Shown: positions 17,490 through 25,953 of the stretch, one piece after another | Numbering within the stretch: position 1 is the first letter of the stretch | Layout of the letters: every line of letters starts with the position of its first letter | DNA from: Moraxella macacae 0408225 | GTDB taxonomy: Bacteria; Pseudomonadota; Gammaproteobacteria; Pseudomonadales; Moraxellaceae | DNA: 64,000 nucleotides | Reading direction: 5' to 3' | NCBI RefSeq assembly: GCF_000320365.1 | Contig: NZ_ANIN01000001.1 | Span: 186,001-250,000 of the forward strand | Position numbers and translations under genes: made by a program | Notes under the pieces: model-generated | Database searches by the model: none | What the model saw: the letters and a program-made list of their open reading frames with translations, nothing else | Told to the model about the DNA's origin: nothing

Positions 17490-19157
17490 ATGAACAAAAC
17501 CACACAAAAATTAACCGCGACCAACTTTGACTTACCGTCCTTGCATTTACTGCGTCCTGAGATTGAAACCACCCTCAAAGATGCCGAAATTCACCTTAGC
17601 GAATTTAACGATGACAGCAGTCAAGCCCCTTTGCTATTAGACTCGGTTGAAACATTGGCACAAATCTCAAAAGTGTTGCGTTTAATCAATCTTGAAGAAG
17701 GAGCGGTATTGGCAGGTGCTATCTCGCAAGCTTTTCAACAATTATACAACAACCGCGAACAAGACGAAATTGAATTTGTCATGGATATTTCCGAGGGTAT
17801 CATGACTTTGAATCGTTATGTAGAATTTGTACTATTAAAAGAAACCCTTGAGCCGTCATTAATTTTGCCTGTGATTAACAATTTAAACAGCAAACTTGGC
17901 ACCGATCCGATAAGCCTTGAACAATTAACCACTGCCAAAACCAGCAGCCTTGTCATTGCAAATCCTGAACAAAATTTTCAATCGTTGACCGAACTTGGCA
18001 TTGACAAAAAAACCTTGATCGACGCTTATCGAGCAGGTTTAAGCGTGGCATTAAGTGCCAAAACACCACCAACCGATCCAACCGATCTACAAAAATTAAA
18101 AGCCATGCAATCCGCCTGTGAAGTCATTTCACAACGCTCCGATAGCTTATTTTGGCAATCAGCGGATGTGGCGGTATCGGATTTAGCCAAAGTTTTACCA
18201 CTCAACAATGTGCAAAAACGTGCGTTAATTTTTGTTGAACAACAATTTAACGATTATTTACCCATCAACGATTCGCGTTTTGCTGATTTGGTGCGTTTTG
18301 CCAGCAGTCGTGATAGCCAATTGACCGAAAAAATCAAACAAAAATTCTCAACCAACACACTAGATGATCAACAATTAGACATGATGAAACGCTTTTTGTT
18401 TGGGCCTGATCGTGAAATGAGCAACATCTTAAACGAACTGATTCAAGAAGAAATTAACCTTGTAAAAACCTCAAGCGACAATTATGCTCGTCAAGACGGT
18501 ATTGCAAGCAGTGATGGTGAACTTGATGCTATGGTAAACCGTTTGCGTGATTTAAGTTTGATTTTTAAAACCTTAAATTTACAAGAAGCAAGCGACACAC
18601 TCAACGAACAAATTACCCAAGTCAAAGATTGGTCGCAACCAACACCAGAGGATTTTGATGCGTTACTAGAAGGATTGATGGTTGCCGAAAATGCGTCGAT
18701 TTATATGGCAAAAAGCCACACACCAGGGGCGGTTAATCTACCGATTTACAACCGAAAAATATCGTTATATCAATTAGATACCGCGTATTCAACACTTGTG
18801 CACGAAGGACGCATAGGCATTGCCAATATCGAAACTGCGTTTAATGAATATATCGCCGATGCCAATCATGACATCATGCACCTTGTTAACGTGCCAGAGA
18901 TCATGCGAAATGTATCAGGTGCATGCCAATTTCTCAATTTGGTGCAAGCCGGTCGCCTACTACGCCGCGCTGGCAACCATATGGAAGCACTTATCCAAAA
19001 CAGTTCAAAAGGCGTCTCACCAGAGCAGTTAGCCAAAATGGCCGACATTGTCATGGCTGTGGATTATTACCTAGAAAGCCTTGAGGTGAATAAACCTGCA
19101 GGCAAAAACGCTATCAAAGTCGGACAGCGCAGTCTCCAACATTTAATGGCTGCTTGA
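17490..19157 (+). CDS. fimL: FimL, ChpA-N-terminus-like regulator of type IV pili
   Basis: A 555-residue cytosolic helical protein resembling the N-terminal histidine-phosphotransfer-like region of ChpA/PilL without its CheA kinase part. The pattern of LHLLRPEIETTLKDAEI followed by VETLAQISKVLRLINLEEGAVL matches that region, but the phosphorylatable His of true Hpt domains is not seen. P. aeruginosa FimL has this length and affects twitching motility and cAMP. It also lies near rnhA and dnaQ there, which supports the call. The ATG at 17490 follows AGGAAG; a TTG one codon earlier is less likely. Confidence 0.8.
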   Translation: MNKTTQKLTATNFDLPSLHLLRPEIETTLKDAEIHLSEFNDDSSQAPLLLDSVETLAQISKVLRLINLEEGAVLAGAISQAFQQLYNNREQDEIEFVMDISEGIMTLNRYVEFVLLKETLEPSLILPVINNLNSKLGTDPISLEQLTTAKTSSLVIANPEQNFQSLTELGIDKKTLIDAYRAGLSVALSAKTPPTDPTDLQKLKAMQSACEVISQRSDSLFWQSADVAVSDLAKVLPLNNVQKRALIFVEQQFNDYLPINDSRFADLVRFASSRDSQLTEKIKQKFSTNTLDDQQLDMMKRFLFGPDREMSNILNELIQEEINLVKTSSDNYARQDGIASSDGELDAMVNRLRDLSLIFKTLNLQEASDTLNEQITQVKDWSQPTPEDFDALLEGLMVAENASIYMAKSHTPGAVNLPIYNRKISLYQLDTAYSTLVHEGRIGIANIETAFNEYIADANHDIMHLVNVPEIMRNVSGACQFLNLVQAGRLLRRAGNHMEALIQNSSKGVSPEQLAKMADIVMAVDYYLESLEVNKPAGKNAIKVGQRSLQHLMAA

Positions 19158-19222
19158 TAGTTTACTTTGCTTGTTAGCTTACTTTGCTTAGTAGTTTAAT
19201 TCAATAACAAGCACAATTTGTC

Positions 19223-19261
19223 AAAACCCTTAAACCAATCCATTTTTGGTTTAAGGGTTTT
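19223..19261. terminator. Terminator between convergent fimL and the BPSS1780-type gene
   Basis: A perfect 15-bp inverted repeat: AAAACCCTTAAACCA (19223-19237) and TGGTTTAAGGGTTTT (19247-19261), loop 9 nt, A- and T-rich ends on both strands. Confidence 0.75.
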
Positions 19262-19295
19262 GGTTTAAGATATTTAGCAATTTAAACAACACAGT

Positions 19296-20075
19296 TTAGT
19301 TTTCTGTATAAATATCACGATATGCCACATAGCTACAAATCATCATCATAGGTATCAAAATAGCCCCAAGCCCAAATACAACCAATCCGCCAAACATAAA
19401 TGACGCAATCGTTGTAATGATTGCCAAAACCCAAATGGTTAAACCAAACACCAAACCAAGCACTGTTAATGGCAACAAATTTGCTATACAAGCCTTAAAA
19501 CTCATTTTTAACGCTGGCAACGGTTTTAGATCGTGAAATAAAATCAAAATCGGTGCAAGCCAAAACGCCATCGCAATCAAGACAAACACCAAAACAGGAG
19601 GCCCAAAAGCAATGCCAATAAACACCAATGAGTCAAAATTAATATTGCTGGCAAACATGATGATTGTCAAAAAAAACGCAAGTGCAGAACTTATCAAAAA
19701 CAGCACTACACACAACGCCAAAAAAATTTTAAAATTATAACCACTATGACGAAACGCAATAAACAAATCAAAAATAGATGTGTTTTTTTCAGTGGTTTGG
19801 CAATACGCTATGTAAGAAGCCCCTGCATAACACACAAAATCCAAAATTGTTGCAACAACTCCGCCAATTAATGGAATATATCCAAGACCCATTCGAAAAA
19901 GCAAAACCAATAGCCCTACACCGACCCATAAGCCAATATTGCCTGTAAAAATAACCCACGCACGGCTAAACCACTTTAAACCAGTCCACACACTTAAACG
20001 CCTAGGCTCGGCAAGTAAACGAAAATCCACCAATGGATTAAATGCCAACAAGCGTGGTGGTTTTGCTTTATTCAT
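19296..20075 (-). CDS. BPSS1780-type multi-pass membrane protein
   Basis: 259 residues. A polar N-terminus (RLLAFNPLVDFRLLAEPRR) is followed by WTGLKWFSRAW and six or so hydrophobic helices, ending in the family-typical SYVAYRDIY. This matches the BPSS1780 group of uncharacterised inner-membrane proteins. No function can be inferred from its neighbours. Confidence 0.75.
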   Translation of the reverse strand: MNKAKPPRLLAFNPLVDFRLLAEPRRLSVWTGLKWFSRAWVIFTGNIGLWVGVGLLVLLFRMGLGYIPLIGGVVATILDFVCYAGASYIAYCQTTEKNTSIFDLFIAFRHSGYNFKIFLALCVVLFLISSALAFFLTIIMFASNINFDSLVFIGIAFGPPVLVFVLIAMAFWLAPILILFHDLKPLPALKMSFKACIANLLPLTVLGLVFGLTIWVLAIITTIASFMFGGLVVFGLGAILIPMMMICSYVAYRDIYTEN

Positions 20076-20202
20076 GTTAACCTACTTTCTACTTAATTTT
20101 GTTTTGTGCTTAGTTTTGATTTGTACTAGTTTTGTTTTGTGCTCGCCTGTATGCTTTTTTCAATGTTTTTCTTGCGTATGTTTAGCAGTTTTAGTTAAAA
20201 GT

Positions 20203-20748
20203 TTATGTATCTGTATTAAAAACCTCTTGACCTAAAATCACCACATCTGCGATAAAATCACCCATATCACACACTTTTGGCAAATAACCCCATTGGCTAA
20301 AACCTTGTTTTTCAAACAAATTTAAACTTGGCTGATTGTGAGCAAAAATTTTGGCAACCATTTGTGCCACACCACACGCAGGAGCAATGTGTTGCAATAA
20401 CTGCACAAAATACCGCCCAATGCCTCGCCCTTTGGCATCGTTTGCCACATACACGCTGATTTCTGCACTGATATGATAAGCAGGGCGCGGATATAAATCC
20501 GAAAAACAGCCATAGCCCAACACCCTATCACTTTGTTGACAAACGGCAACAATCATCGGACGATTGGCATTTTCATGATGCTCAACAAACCAGTCTTGCA
20601 AATCGCTAACCGTTAACGGTTCTAAAACCGCCGTAGACTGTTTGGTAACTATGCTTTCATTATAAATATCGACCAATTCTGGTAAATCTTGAGGTTTGGC
20701 CAAACGATATAACACACCTTGATAAATCCTAGGTTCAAAACAAAACAC
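20203..20748 (-). CDS. GNAT N-acetyltransferase, phosphinothricin/methionine-sulfone type
   Basis: 181 residues from a GTG at 20748, chosen because AAGGAGA lies seven bases upstream. A GCN5-like acetyl-CoA domain is clear: IYNESIVTKQSTAV near the N-terminus, AEISVYVANDAKGRGIGRYFVQ with the Q/RxxGxG/A pyrophosphate loop near 105-125, and NQPSLNLFEKQGF near 147. The set of motifs fits the Pat/YncA (MddA) subgroup, which acetylates phosphinothricin or methionine analogues. The real substrate is unknown. Confidence 0.8.
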   Translation of the reverse strand: MFCFEPRIYQGVLYRLAKPQDLPELVDIYNESIVTKQSTAVLEPLTVSDLQDWFVEHHENANRPMIVAVCQQSDRVLGYGCFSDLYPRPAYHISAEISVYVANDAKGRGIGRYFVQLLQHIAPACGVAQMVAKIFAHNQPSLNLFEKQGFSQWGYLPKVCDMGDFIADVVILGQEVFNTDT

Positions 20749-20891
20749 CAGTCTTCTCCTTAAATTTTTTACAAAAAACACGCATTTTTGGCTATTTTAC
20801 TTTATAATGACAGGTTTTGATACTTTTTAGCACCATTAAATTTTAATGCTATTAAATTTTTAGTATTATTAAATGTAGAATTATTAAAATT

Positions 20892-21890
20892 ATGAATATT
20901 TATTCTTTAGAAAAATTAATTAATCATAGCCAACAGTTGCCTAAATGCATCTTAACAATTGGTAATTTTGATGGTGTACATTTGGGGCATCAAGCCATGT
21001 TGCACAAACTTTGCCAAACTGCCAAAGCCCAAAATTTTGCCACGGCGGTGATGATTTTTGAGCCACAACCCAGAGAGTTTTTTGATCCCAATAACGCTCC
21101 GCCACGCTTAACCAACTGTGCTGAAAAATTGGCATTATTGCAGGATTTTGGCATTCAAAACGTGATTATCGCTGAGTTTAACGATGCATTTCGCAACTTA
21201 TCCGCCGATGAATTTGCCACAATTTTACGCAACATTGGCGTGTGTGGCTTAGTTTTAGGTGATGATTTTCGTTTTGGACATGACCGTGTGGGCGACAGCA
21301 ATTTTTTGCAAAACGCTGGGTTTTTTGTGTCAAATCTTGACACTGTGGAGAATCGTGAATATGGACGCATCAGTTCTACAAAAGTTCGTGAATTTTTACT
21401 AAATGGTGATTTAAGTAAAGCCAAACAAATTCTCGGTAGAGATTATGCAATGACAGGCGAGGTATTACACGGTGATAAGATTGGACGCACCCTAAATTTT
21501 CCAACAGCAAATGTAGCCCTAAACCGAATAAAGCCTGCACTACAAGGGGTTTTTGCTGTCGATGCCACGTTAAACAATAAGCAAAATTTTGCTCATTTTA
21601 GCCAAAACCAACAAAACGGCTTAACAGGTTTTCGCCCAAATTCACTGTTTGGCACAGCCAGTATTGGCATACGTCCGTCAGTGGCAAAACCGCACGATTG
21701 GCGTCTTGAGATCTTTTTTCCCAACTTTCAAGGCAATTTATACGGACAAGTGCTAAACGTACGCTTTTTGTATTTTTTACACGCCGAACGTGATTATCAA
21801 AATTTGGCAGCGTTACAAATAGGAATTGCCAACGATGTCAAAGCGTTGTTGGCATGGCGCGATCAGGCCTTATTATTAAACAACAATTAA
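20892..21890 (+). CDS. ribF: Bifunctional riboflavin kinase / FAD synthetase RibF
   Basis: Phosphorylates riboflavin to FMN and adenylylates FMN to FAD. The N-terminal nucleotidyltransferase domain has TIGNFDGVHLGHQAM (residues 21-35) and the ISSTKVREFL motif near 160. The C-terminal kinase domain begins with GRTLNFPTANV near 195. The 332 residues include a slightly long insert around residues 225-255. The start at 20892 has no strong ribosome site but matches the family N-terminus. Confidence 0.95.
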   Translation: MNIYSLEKLINHSQQLPKCILTIGNFDGVHLGHQAMLHKLCQTAKAQNFATAVMIFEPQPREFFDPNNAPPRLTNCAEKLALLQDFGIQNVIIAEFNDAFRNLSADEFATILRNIGVCGLVLGDDFRFGHDRVGDSNFLQNAGFFVSNLDTVENREYGRISSTKVREFLLNGDLSKAKQILGRDYAMTGEVLHGDKIGRTLNFPTANVALNRIKPALQGVFAVDATLNNKQNFAHFSQNQQNGLTGFRPNSLFGTASIGIRPSVAKPHDWRLEIFFPNFQGNLYGQVLNVRFLYFLHAERDYQNLAALQIGIANDVKALLAWRDQALLLNNN

Positions 21891-21984
21891 CAGTTATTAC
21901 ATTTATTATTTAAAATATTATTATTTAAAATATTATTGTTTAAAAGCTATTGTTTAAAAAAGTTGATTGTTTAACAAAGATTGT

Positions 21985-22335
21985 TCAGTGCAGTTTTTCA
22001 ATATCCACTTTGATCGCCCCTGTACCAAGGCTTGCAATTTTTTGAAATGCCCCTTTAGACAAATCAAGCGTGCGGCCGTATTTGGCAAAACCACCGCGGT
22101 CAGTTACTCTTACTATCACGCTTTTGCCGTTCGCACGGTTGGTTACTTTGAGTTTTGATCCAAGTTTGTGCGTATTGCTTGCTACCGTCAAACCATGTTG
22201 GTTAAAAATCTCACCAGATGCAGTGCGTTTGCCATGAAATTTGCCACCATACCACGATGCGATATTGGCGTGTGCCGATACTGCTGTCGTCATGGTTGCC
22301 GTCATGGTTACAAGGGTGATTAAGAGATTTTTCAT
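21985..22335 (-). CDS. RlpA-like secreted double-psi beta-barrel protein
   Basis: 116 residues: a signal peptide (cleavage near SAHA, residue 23), then one RlpA-type double-psi beta-barrel with ASWYGGKFHGKRTASGEIFNQ and VRVTDRGGFAKYGRTLDLSKGAF. RlpA proteins cleave denuded glycan strands at the septum. This one lacks the lipobox and the SPOR domain of E. coli RlpA, so it is a short soluble periplasmic relative whose enzymatic role is uncertain. Confidence 0.85.
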   Translation of the reverse strand: MKNLLITLVTMTATMTTAVSAHANIASWYGGKFHGKRTASGEIFNQHGLTVASNTHKLGSKLKVTNRANGKSVIVRVTDRGGFAKYGRTLDLSKGAFQKIASLGTGAIKVDIEKLH

Positions 22336-22416
22336 CAGGATTTTTCCTTTTGCATTGGAAAGTATATTTTTACATTAATATTAGCTATTTTTAATAAACT
22401 TACTGTTTATTCATTT

Positions 22417-22459
22417 AATTGCACTTGTGTTAAATTGCACTTGTGTTAATTGCACTTGC
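22417..22459. repeat. 16-bp tandem repeat, about 2.7 copies
   Basis: AATTGCACTTGTGTTA is repeated at 22417 and 22433 with a shorter third copy. It lies in the 385-bp gap between the RlpA-like gene and the divergent transporter; no other feature was recognised in that gap. Confidence 0.85.
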
Positions 22460-22720
22460 TAATATTGTAAATACAGTACGTATACTGGACACATCAGGGT
22501 AATTTCGCAGATTGTTGCAGATTGTTTTTGCAGGTTTTAGCAACCATTCTTTAGAATAGCTGAAAAGTGGTGAATTATAAGTAAACAAATCCAAAATAAC
22601 AAATTGTTTTTGTAAAAAAACCGCCAAAAATCTAACTTAGCGTAATTTTATGTAAAAAACTTTGCCAAATCACAATTTTTCACGCATAATTGAACGTTTT
22701 GCTTTTAAAATCCAACAAAA

Positions 22721-24007
22721 ATGAAACAAACCATGCCCACTCATACCGCTTTGCCAAAACGCTCGTTATTTATCGCATCATTTTCCACAATTGTAGAATG
22801 GTATGATTTTACCTTGTATTTGTATTTTGCCACGGTGATCTCGCGGGTTTTTTTTGGTGATAATCCAAAATCATTGCTTATTACCTTAACAGGCTTTGCG
22901 GTGTCGTATCTTATGCGGCCTCTTGGGGCGGTATTTTTTGGCCATTTGGGGGATAAATTTGGGCGTAAACCTGTGCTGCTTACCACGATGACGATGATGA
23001 GTGTGGCTATGTTTATTACTGCACTTTTGCCGACTTTTAATGAAATTGGGATTTGGTCAGGGGTGATTATGCTACTGCTGCGCTGCATTATGGCGTTTTC
23101 AGTTGGTGGCGAGTACACAAGTGTGGTGGCGTATTTGATGGAGGGTGCCAAGCCTACCAACCGCGGTTTTATTGCCTCGCTTGCTTCTGCGTTTAGTGAA
23201 ATTGGTGGTTTGCTTGCAGTGTTGGTGAGTGCTTTGACTGTGCATTTTTTGGGTGATAACTTGCTCACTTGGGGGTGGCGCATACCGTTTATTGTCGGTG
23301 GTATCATGGCAATGACGGTGTTTGTTGCACGTCATACCATGGCCGAATCGCCTGAATTTTTAGCCTATTTAGAAGCAAAAACTCCAAAAAAATCACCAAT
23401 TCTTACCACATTTAGCCAACACAAGCCTGCTATCTTAAAAACTTTTGCAATTTCTGCACTGGGATCAATCACCTACTATGTAGGCATTACTTTTGTGCCT
23501 GTGTTTTTGACAAACACCGCCAGTTTTTCAGAAAAAACCGCTCTATGGTTATCCAGCATTGCATCTTTTTCGGTCATTATCATCACGCCGATGATTGGCG
23601 TATTGTCCGATAAAATTGGACGAAAACCCGTATTAATCGGAGCGTGCGTGCTAAGTGCAATTTTGCCAATTCTTCTGTTTCAAATCATGCCACTCAATAC
23701 CACAGCAGCATTGATAGGATCGGTGATTTTAGCATGTATGGCAGGAGCAGTCAGTGCTGTTGCAACTTCAGCCACAAGCGAGCAATTTCCCATTAATGTG
23801 CGCTTATCTGGATTGGCACTTGGCGTTACATCAGCGACGGCAATTTTTGGCGGATTAACCCCCTTGTTGGCACAAGTATTTACCGAAATAACAGGCAAAT
23901 CTTACGCATCAGGGGTCATGATTATGGTGGTAGCCGTGTGCGTCTTGCCTGTATTTTTAACCTTAAAAGAAACCGCCCCAAAATTCCAACCAAACCACAA
24001 CGCATGA
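22721..24007 (+). CDS. MFS transporter, metabolite:H+ symporter (MHS) family
   Basis: 428 residues, 12 predicted membrane helices. The MHS signature is clear: SFSTIVEWYDFTLYLY at residues 20-35, RPLGAVFFGHLGDKFGRKPVLL at about 66-87, and VGGEYTSVVAYLMEG near 127-142. The second half carries the repeated SDKIGRKPVLIG loop. Relatives (ProP, ShiA, KgtP, citrate and dicarboxylate carriers) take up organic acids or osmolytes with protons. The substrate cannot be told. It appears to be a single-gene unit. Confidence 0.85.
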   Translation: MKQTMPTHTALPKRSLFIASFSTIVEWYDFTLYLYFATVISRVFFGDNPKSLLITLTGFAVSYLMRPLGAVFFGHLGDKFGRKPVLLTTMTMMSVAMFITALLPTFNEIGIWSGVIMLLLRCIMAFSVGGEYTSVVAYLMEGAKPTNRGFIASLASAFSEIGGLLAVLVSALTVHFLGDNLLTWGWRIPFIVGGIMAMTVFVARHTMAESPEFLAYLEAKTPKKSPILTTFSQHKPAILKTFAISALGSITYYVGITFVPVFLTNTASFSEKTALWLSSIASFSVIIITPMIGVLSDKIGRKPVLIGACVLSAILPILLFQIMPLNTTAALIGSVILACMAGAVSAVATSATSEQFPINVRLSGLALGVTSATAIFGGLTPLLAQVFTEITGKSYASGVMIMVVAVCVLPVFLTLKETAPKFQPNHNA

Positions 24008-24051
24008 TACCTTGGTTTTGTGGCGTTTTTGTTTGTTAAGCGTTTTGTTTA

Positions 24052-25209
24052 TCAGTTTTGTTTGTCAATCAATGCCTGCATATCATCAGGCAATTTTGCT
24101 GTGATTGTCTCATATCCGGGAATGTCAAGTTGATAAGCGTGCAAACACAGCCGATAAACGCCCGATTTGTCTTGTACATGATATTTATCATCACCAAGCA
24201 ACGCATGGCCGATAAACGCCATATGCACACGAATTTGGTGCGTACGCCCCGTTAACGGTTTAACCTCAACGAAACTTACTTTTTTGTTCCCTGCACTACT
24301 TGGTAAAGAAAGCTCCAAACGCTTTAACACGTTAACCAAAGTTTGACTCGGTTTGCTATCTGGGTGATTTTGTGCCACTTTTACACGTCTTTCACCATTT
24401 TCTAAACGGTATTTTAATAAAGGCTTATCAATTTTTTGCTTGTCAGTTTTTATCCAACCATTTACCAAACACAGATAGGTTTTTTGCAAGGTTTTTTGAC
24501 GCAAGTGATCTTGTAGGGTTTTTAGCGTGGTGCGTTTTTTGGCTATCATCAATAAACCCGATGTATCCTTGTCAATGCGATGCACAAGCTCTAAATATTT
24601 TTTGCCCGTTGCCACACGCATAGCCTCAATCACACCAAAACTTTCACCACTACCGCCATGCACCGCCATGCCAAATGGTTTATTTAGCACAATCAAACCA
24701 TCATCTTCATACACAATCCGATCAAGCAAGCCTTGGGCAAGTGCTTGACTGACAATGGGTTTTTCTCGAACTGCCAATTTAATAGGAGCAATACGCACCA
24801 CATCACCACGCTCTAGTTTTTCATAGGCCTTGGCACGTTTGCCGTTTACGCGCACTTCATCTAAACGAATCAGGTTATAAACATGCGAGCGTGGCAACCC
24901 TTTAAGCCTTGTGAGTAAAAAATTATCCAAACGCTGATTGTGCTGCTGACGCGTAACTGTAATATAATTCACCTTACCAAAATCTTCAATATCATCATTG
25001 CCTGTCAAGTGTTGGTATTTTTGGGTATTTTTGTCGGTAGGCTCACTCCGATCTTCGGTAAAATTTGGTGCATTTTTAGAACCAAACTTTTGTTGGTTGT
25101 TTGGTTTTTTATGCAATTTTGGCTTTTTATTTGTCATAAAACTTGCGTTTTTTGTGGTATTGGTGTGATTTTTTGGGTTTTTTTGATAAGAATTGTGCTT
25201 TGATGTCAT
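24052..25209 (-). CDS. rluC: 23S rRNA pseudouridine synthase RluC
   Basis: RluA-family enzyme, expected to modify U955, U2504 and U2580 of 23S rRNA. An S4 RNA-binding domain (QRLDNFLLTRLKGLPRSHVYNLIRL) begins near residue 90, followed by the catalytic Asp in HRIDKDTSGLLMIAKK (about 213-228) and RTHQIRVHMAFIGHALLGD near 325. The first ~85 residues are an Asn/Lys/Thr-rich extension absent from E. coli RluC, so translation could start internally, but the ATG at 25209 is in frame with no better candidate. It is divergent from rne, as in other gammaproteobacteria. Confidence 0.9.
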   Translation of the reverse strand: MTSKHNSYQKNPKNHTNTTKNASFMTNKKPKLHKKPNNQQKFGSKNAPNFTEDRSEPTDKNTQKYQHLTGNDDIEDFGKVNYITVTRQQHNQRLDNFLLTRLKGLPRSHVYNLIRLDEVRVNGKRAKAYEKLERGDVVRIAPIKLAVREKPIVSQALAQGLLDRIVYEDDGLIVLNKPFGMAVHGGSGESFGVIEAMRVATGKKYLELVHRIDKDTSGLLMIAKKRTTLKTLQDHLRQKTLQKTYLCLVNGWIKTDKQKIDKPLLKYRLENGERRVKVAQNHPDSKPSQTLVNVLKRLELSLPSSAGNKKVSFVEVKPLTGRTHQIRVHMAFIGHALLGDDKYHVQDKSGVYRLCLHAYQLDIPGYETITAKLPDDMQALIDKQN

Positions 25210-25953
25210 TTTTTGATAGCCGTTTATAAAAAAATTTGCTATAGTTTACCACGTTAATTTTATCTTGCGTAAATTATCTATACTCAAGGTGTGCCATTTG
25301 GCAATTTTTAAGCAAAATTTTTGTGAAAAAAACTTTGCAAAACGTAAAATTAACAATAAAATTAACCGACAAAATTTTTGGTTAAGAAAGTTTTACTTAA
25401 AAAACACTTAACCCCAAAATGATTATTTTTAAATGTGTTCAAAACACATTTGTGTATTTTTATTAAATAAATAATAATACAAAACTGTATGAGATGAAAA
25501 ATTTGGGCGAAACCAACCCAACACAAAAAACATAAATCTAGATTTTATAATCGTTGTTTAGCAATCGTTGTTTAGCAATGATGATTAACTTAAACCAAAG
25601 ATATAAAACAACCAAAGATATAAAACGAATTTTTACCGATAATCTGTATCAATTAATCTGTATCCATGCAATTGACAAACGCGTATCGCAAAAACCACTA
25701 AAAATTTTGCAAACAAATGTTTGGTATTAATGTTTGATATGACAGAGGTTCGGACACCGAGGTTAAAACAGCCGTATTTTGGTTAAATGGTTAAATGATT
25801 GTTTTTGTTAAATGATTGTTTTTATTGCTATTTTTATTGCTATTTTTATTGCTATTTTTATAATAAAAAGCATGTTTTACAATACATGTTTTACAACAAA
25901 AGCATGGTGTTTTGTGTTTTTCAGCAGACAGTTTTGTGTTTAAGGATTGAAAC
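25210..25953. other. 744-bp rluC-rne divergent intergenic region (probable long rne leader)
   Basis: No supported gene. In E. coli the rne mRNA has a leader of about 360 nt through which RNase E regulates its own synthesis, so most of this region may be rne leader; that is inference from synteny and size. It contains short duplications: AGCAATCGTTGTTT-type near 25550-25580, CCAAAGATATAAAAC near 25596-25630, and three copies of the 12-bp ATTGCTATTTTT at 25824-25859. The rne start is preceded by AAGGATTGAAAC. Confidence 0.5.

Noticed and set aside
22741-23307. 188-codon antisense ORF inside the MHS transporter gene
   Set aside because: Shadow of a strongly codon-biased membrane protein; no start signal or recognisable product.
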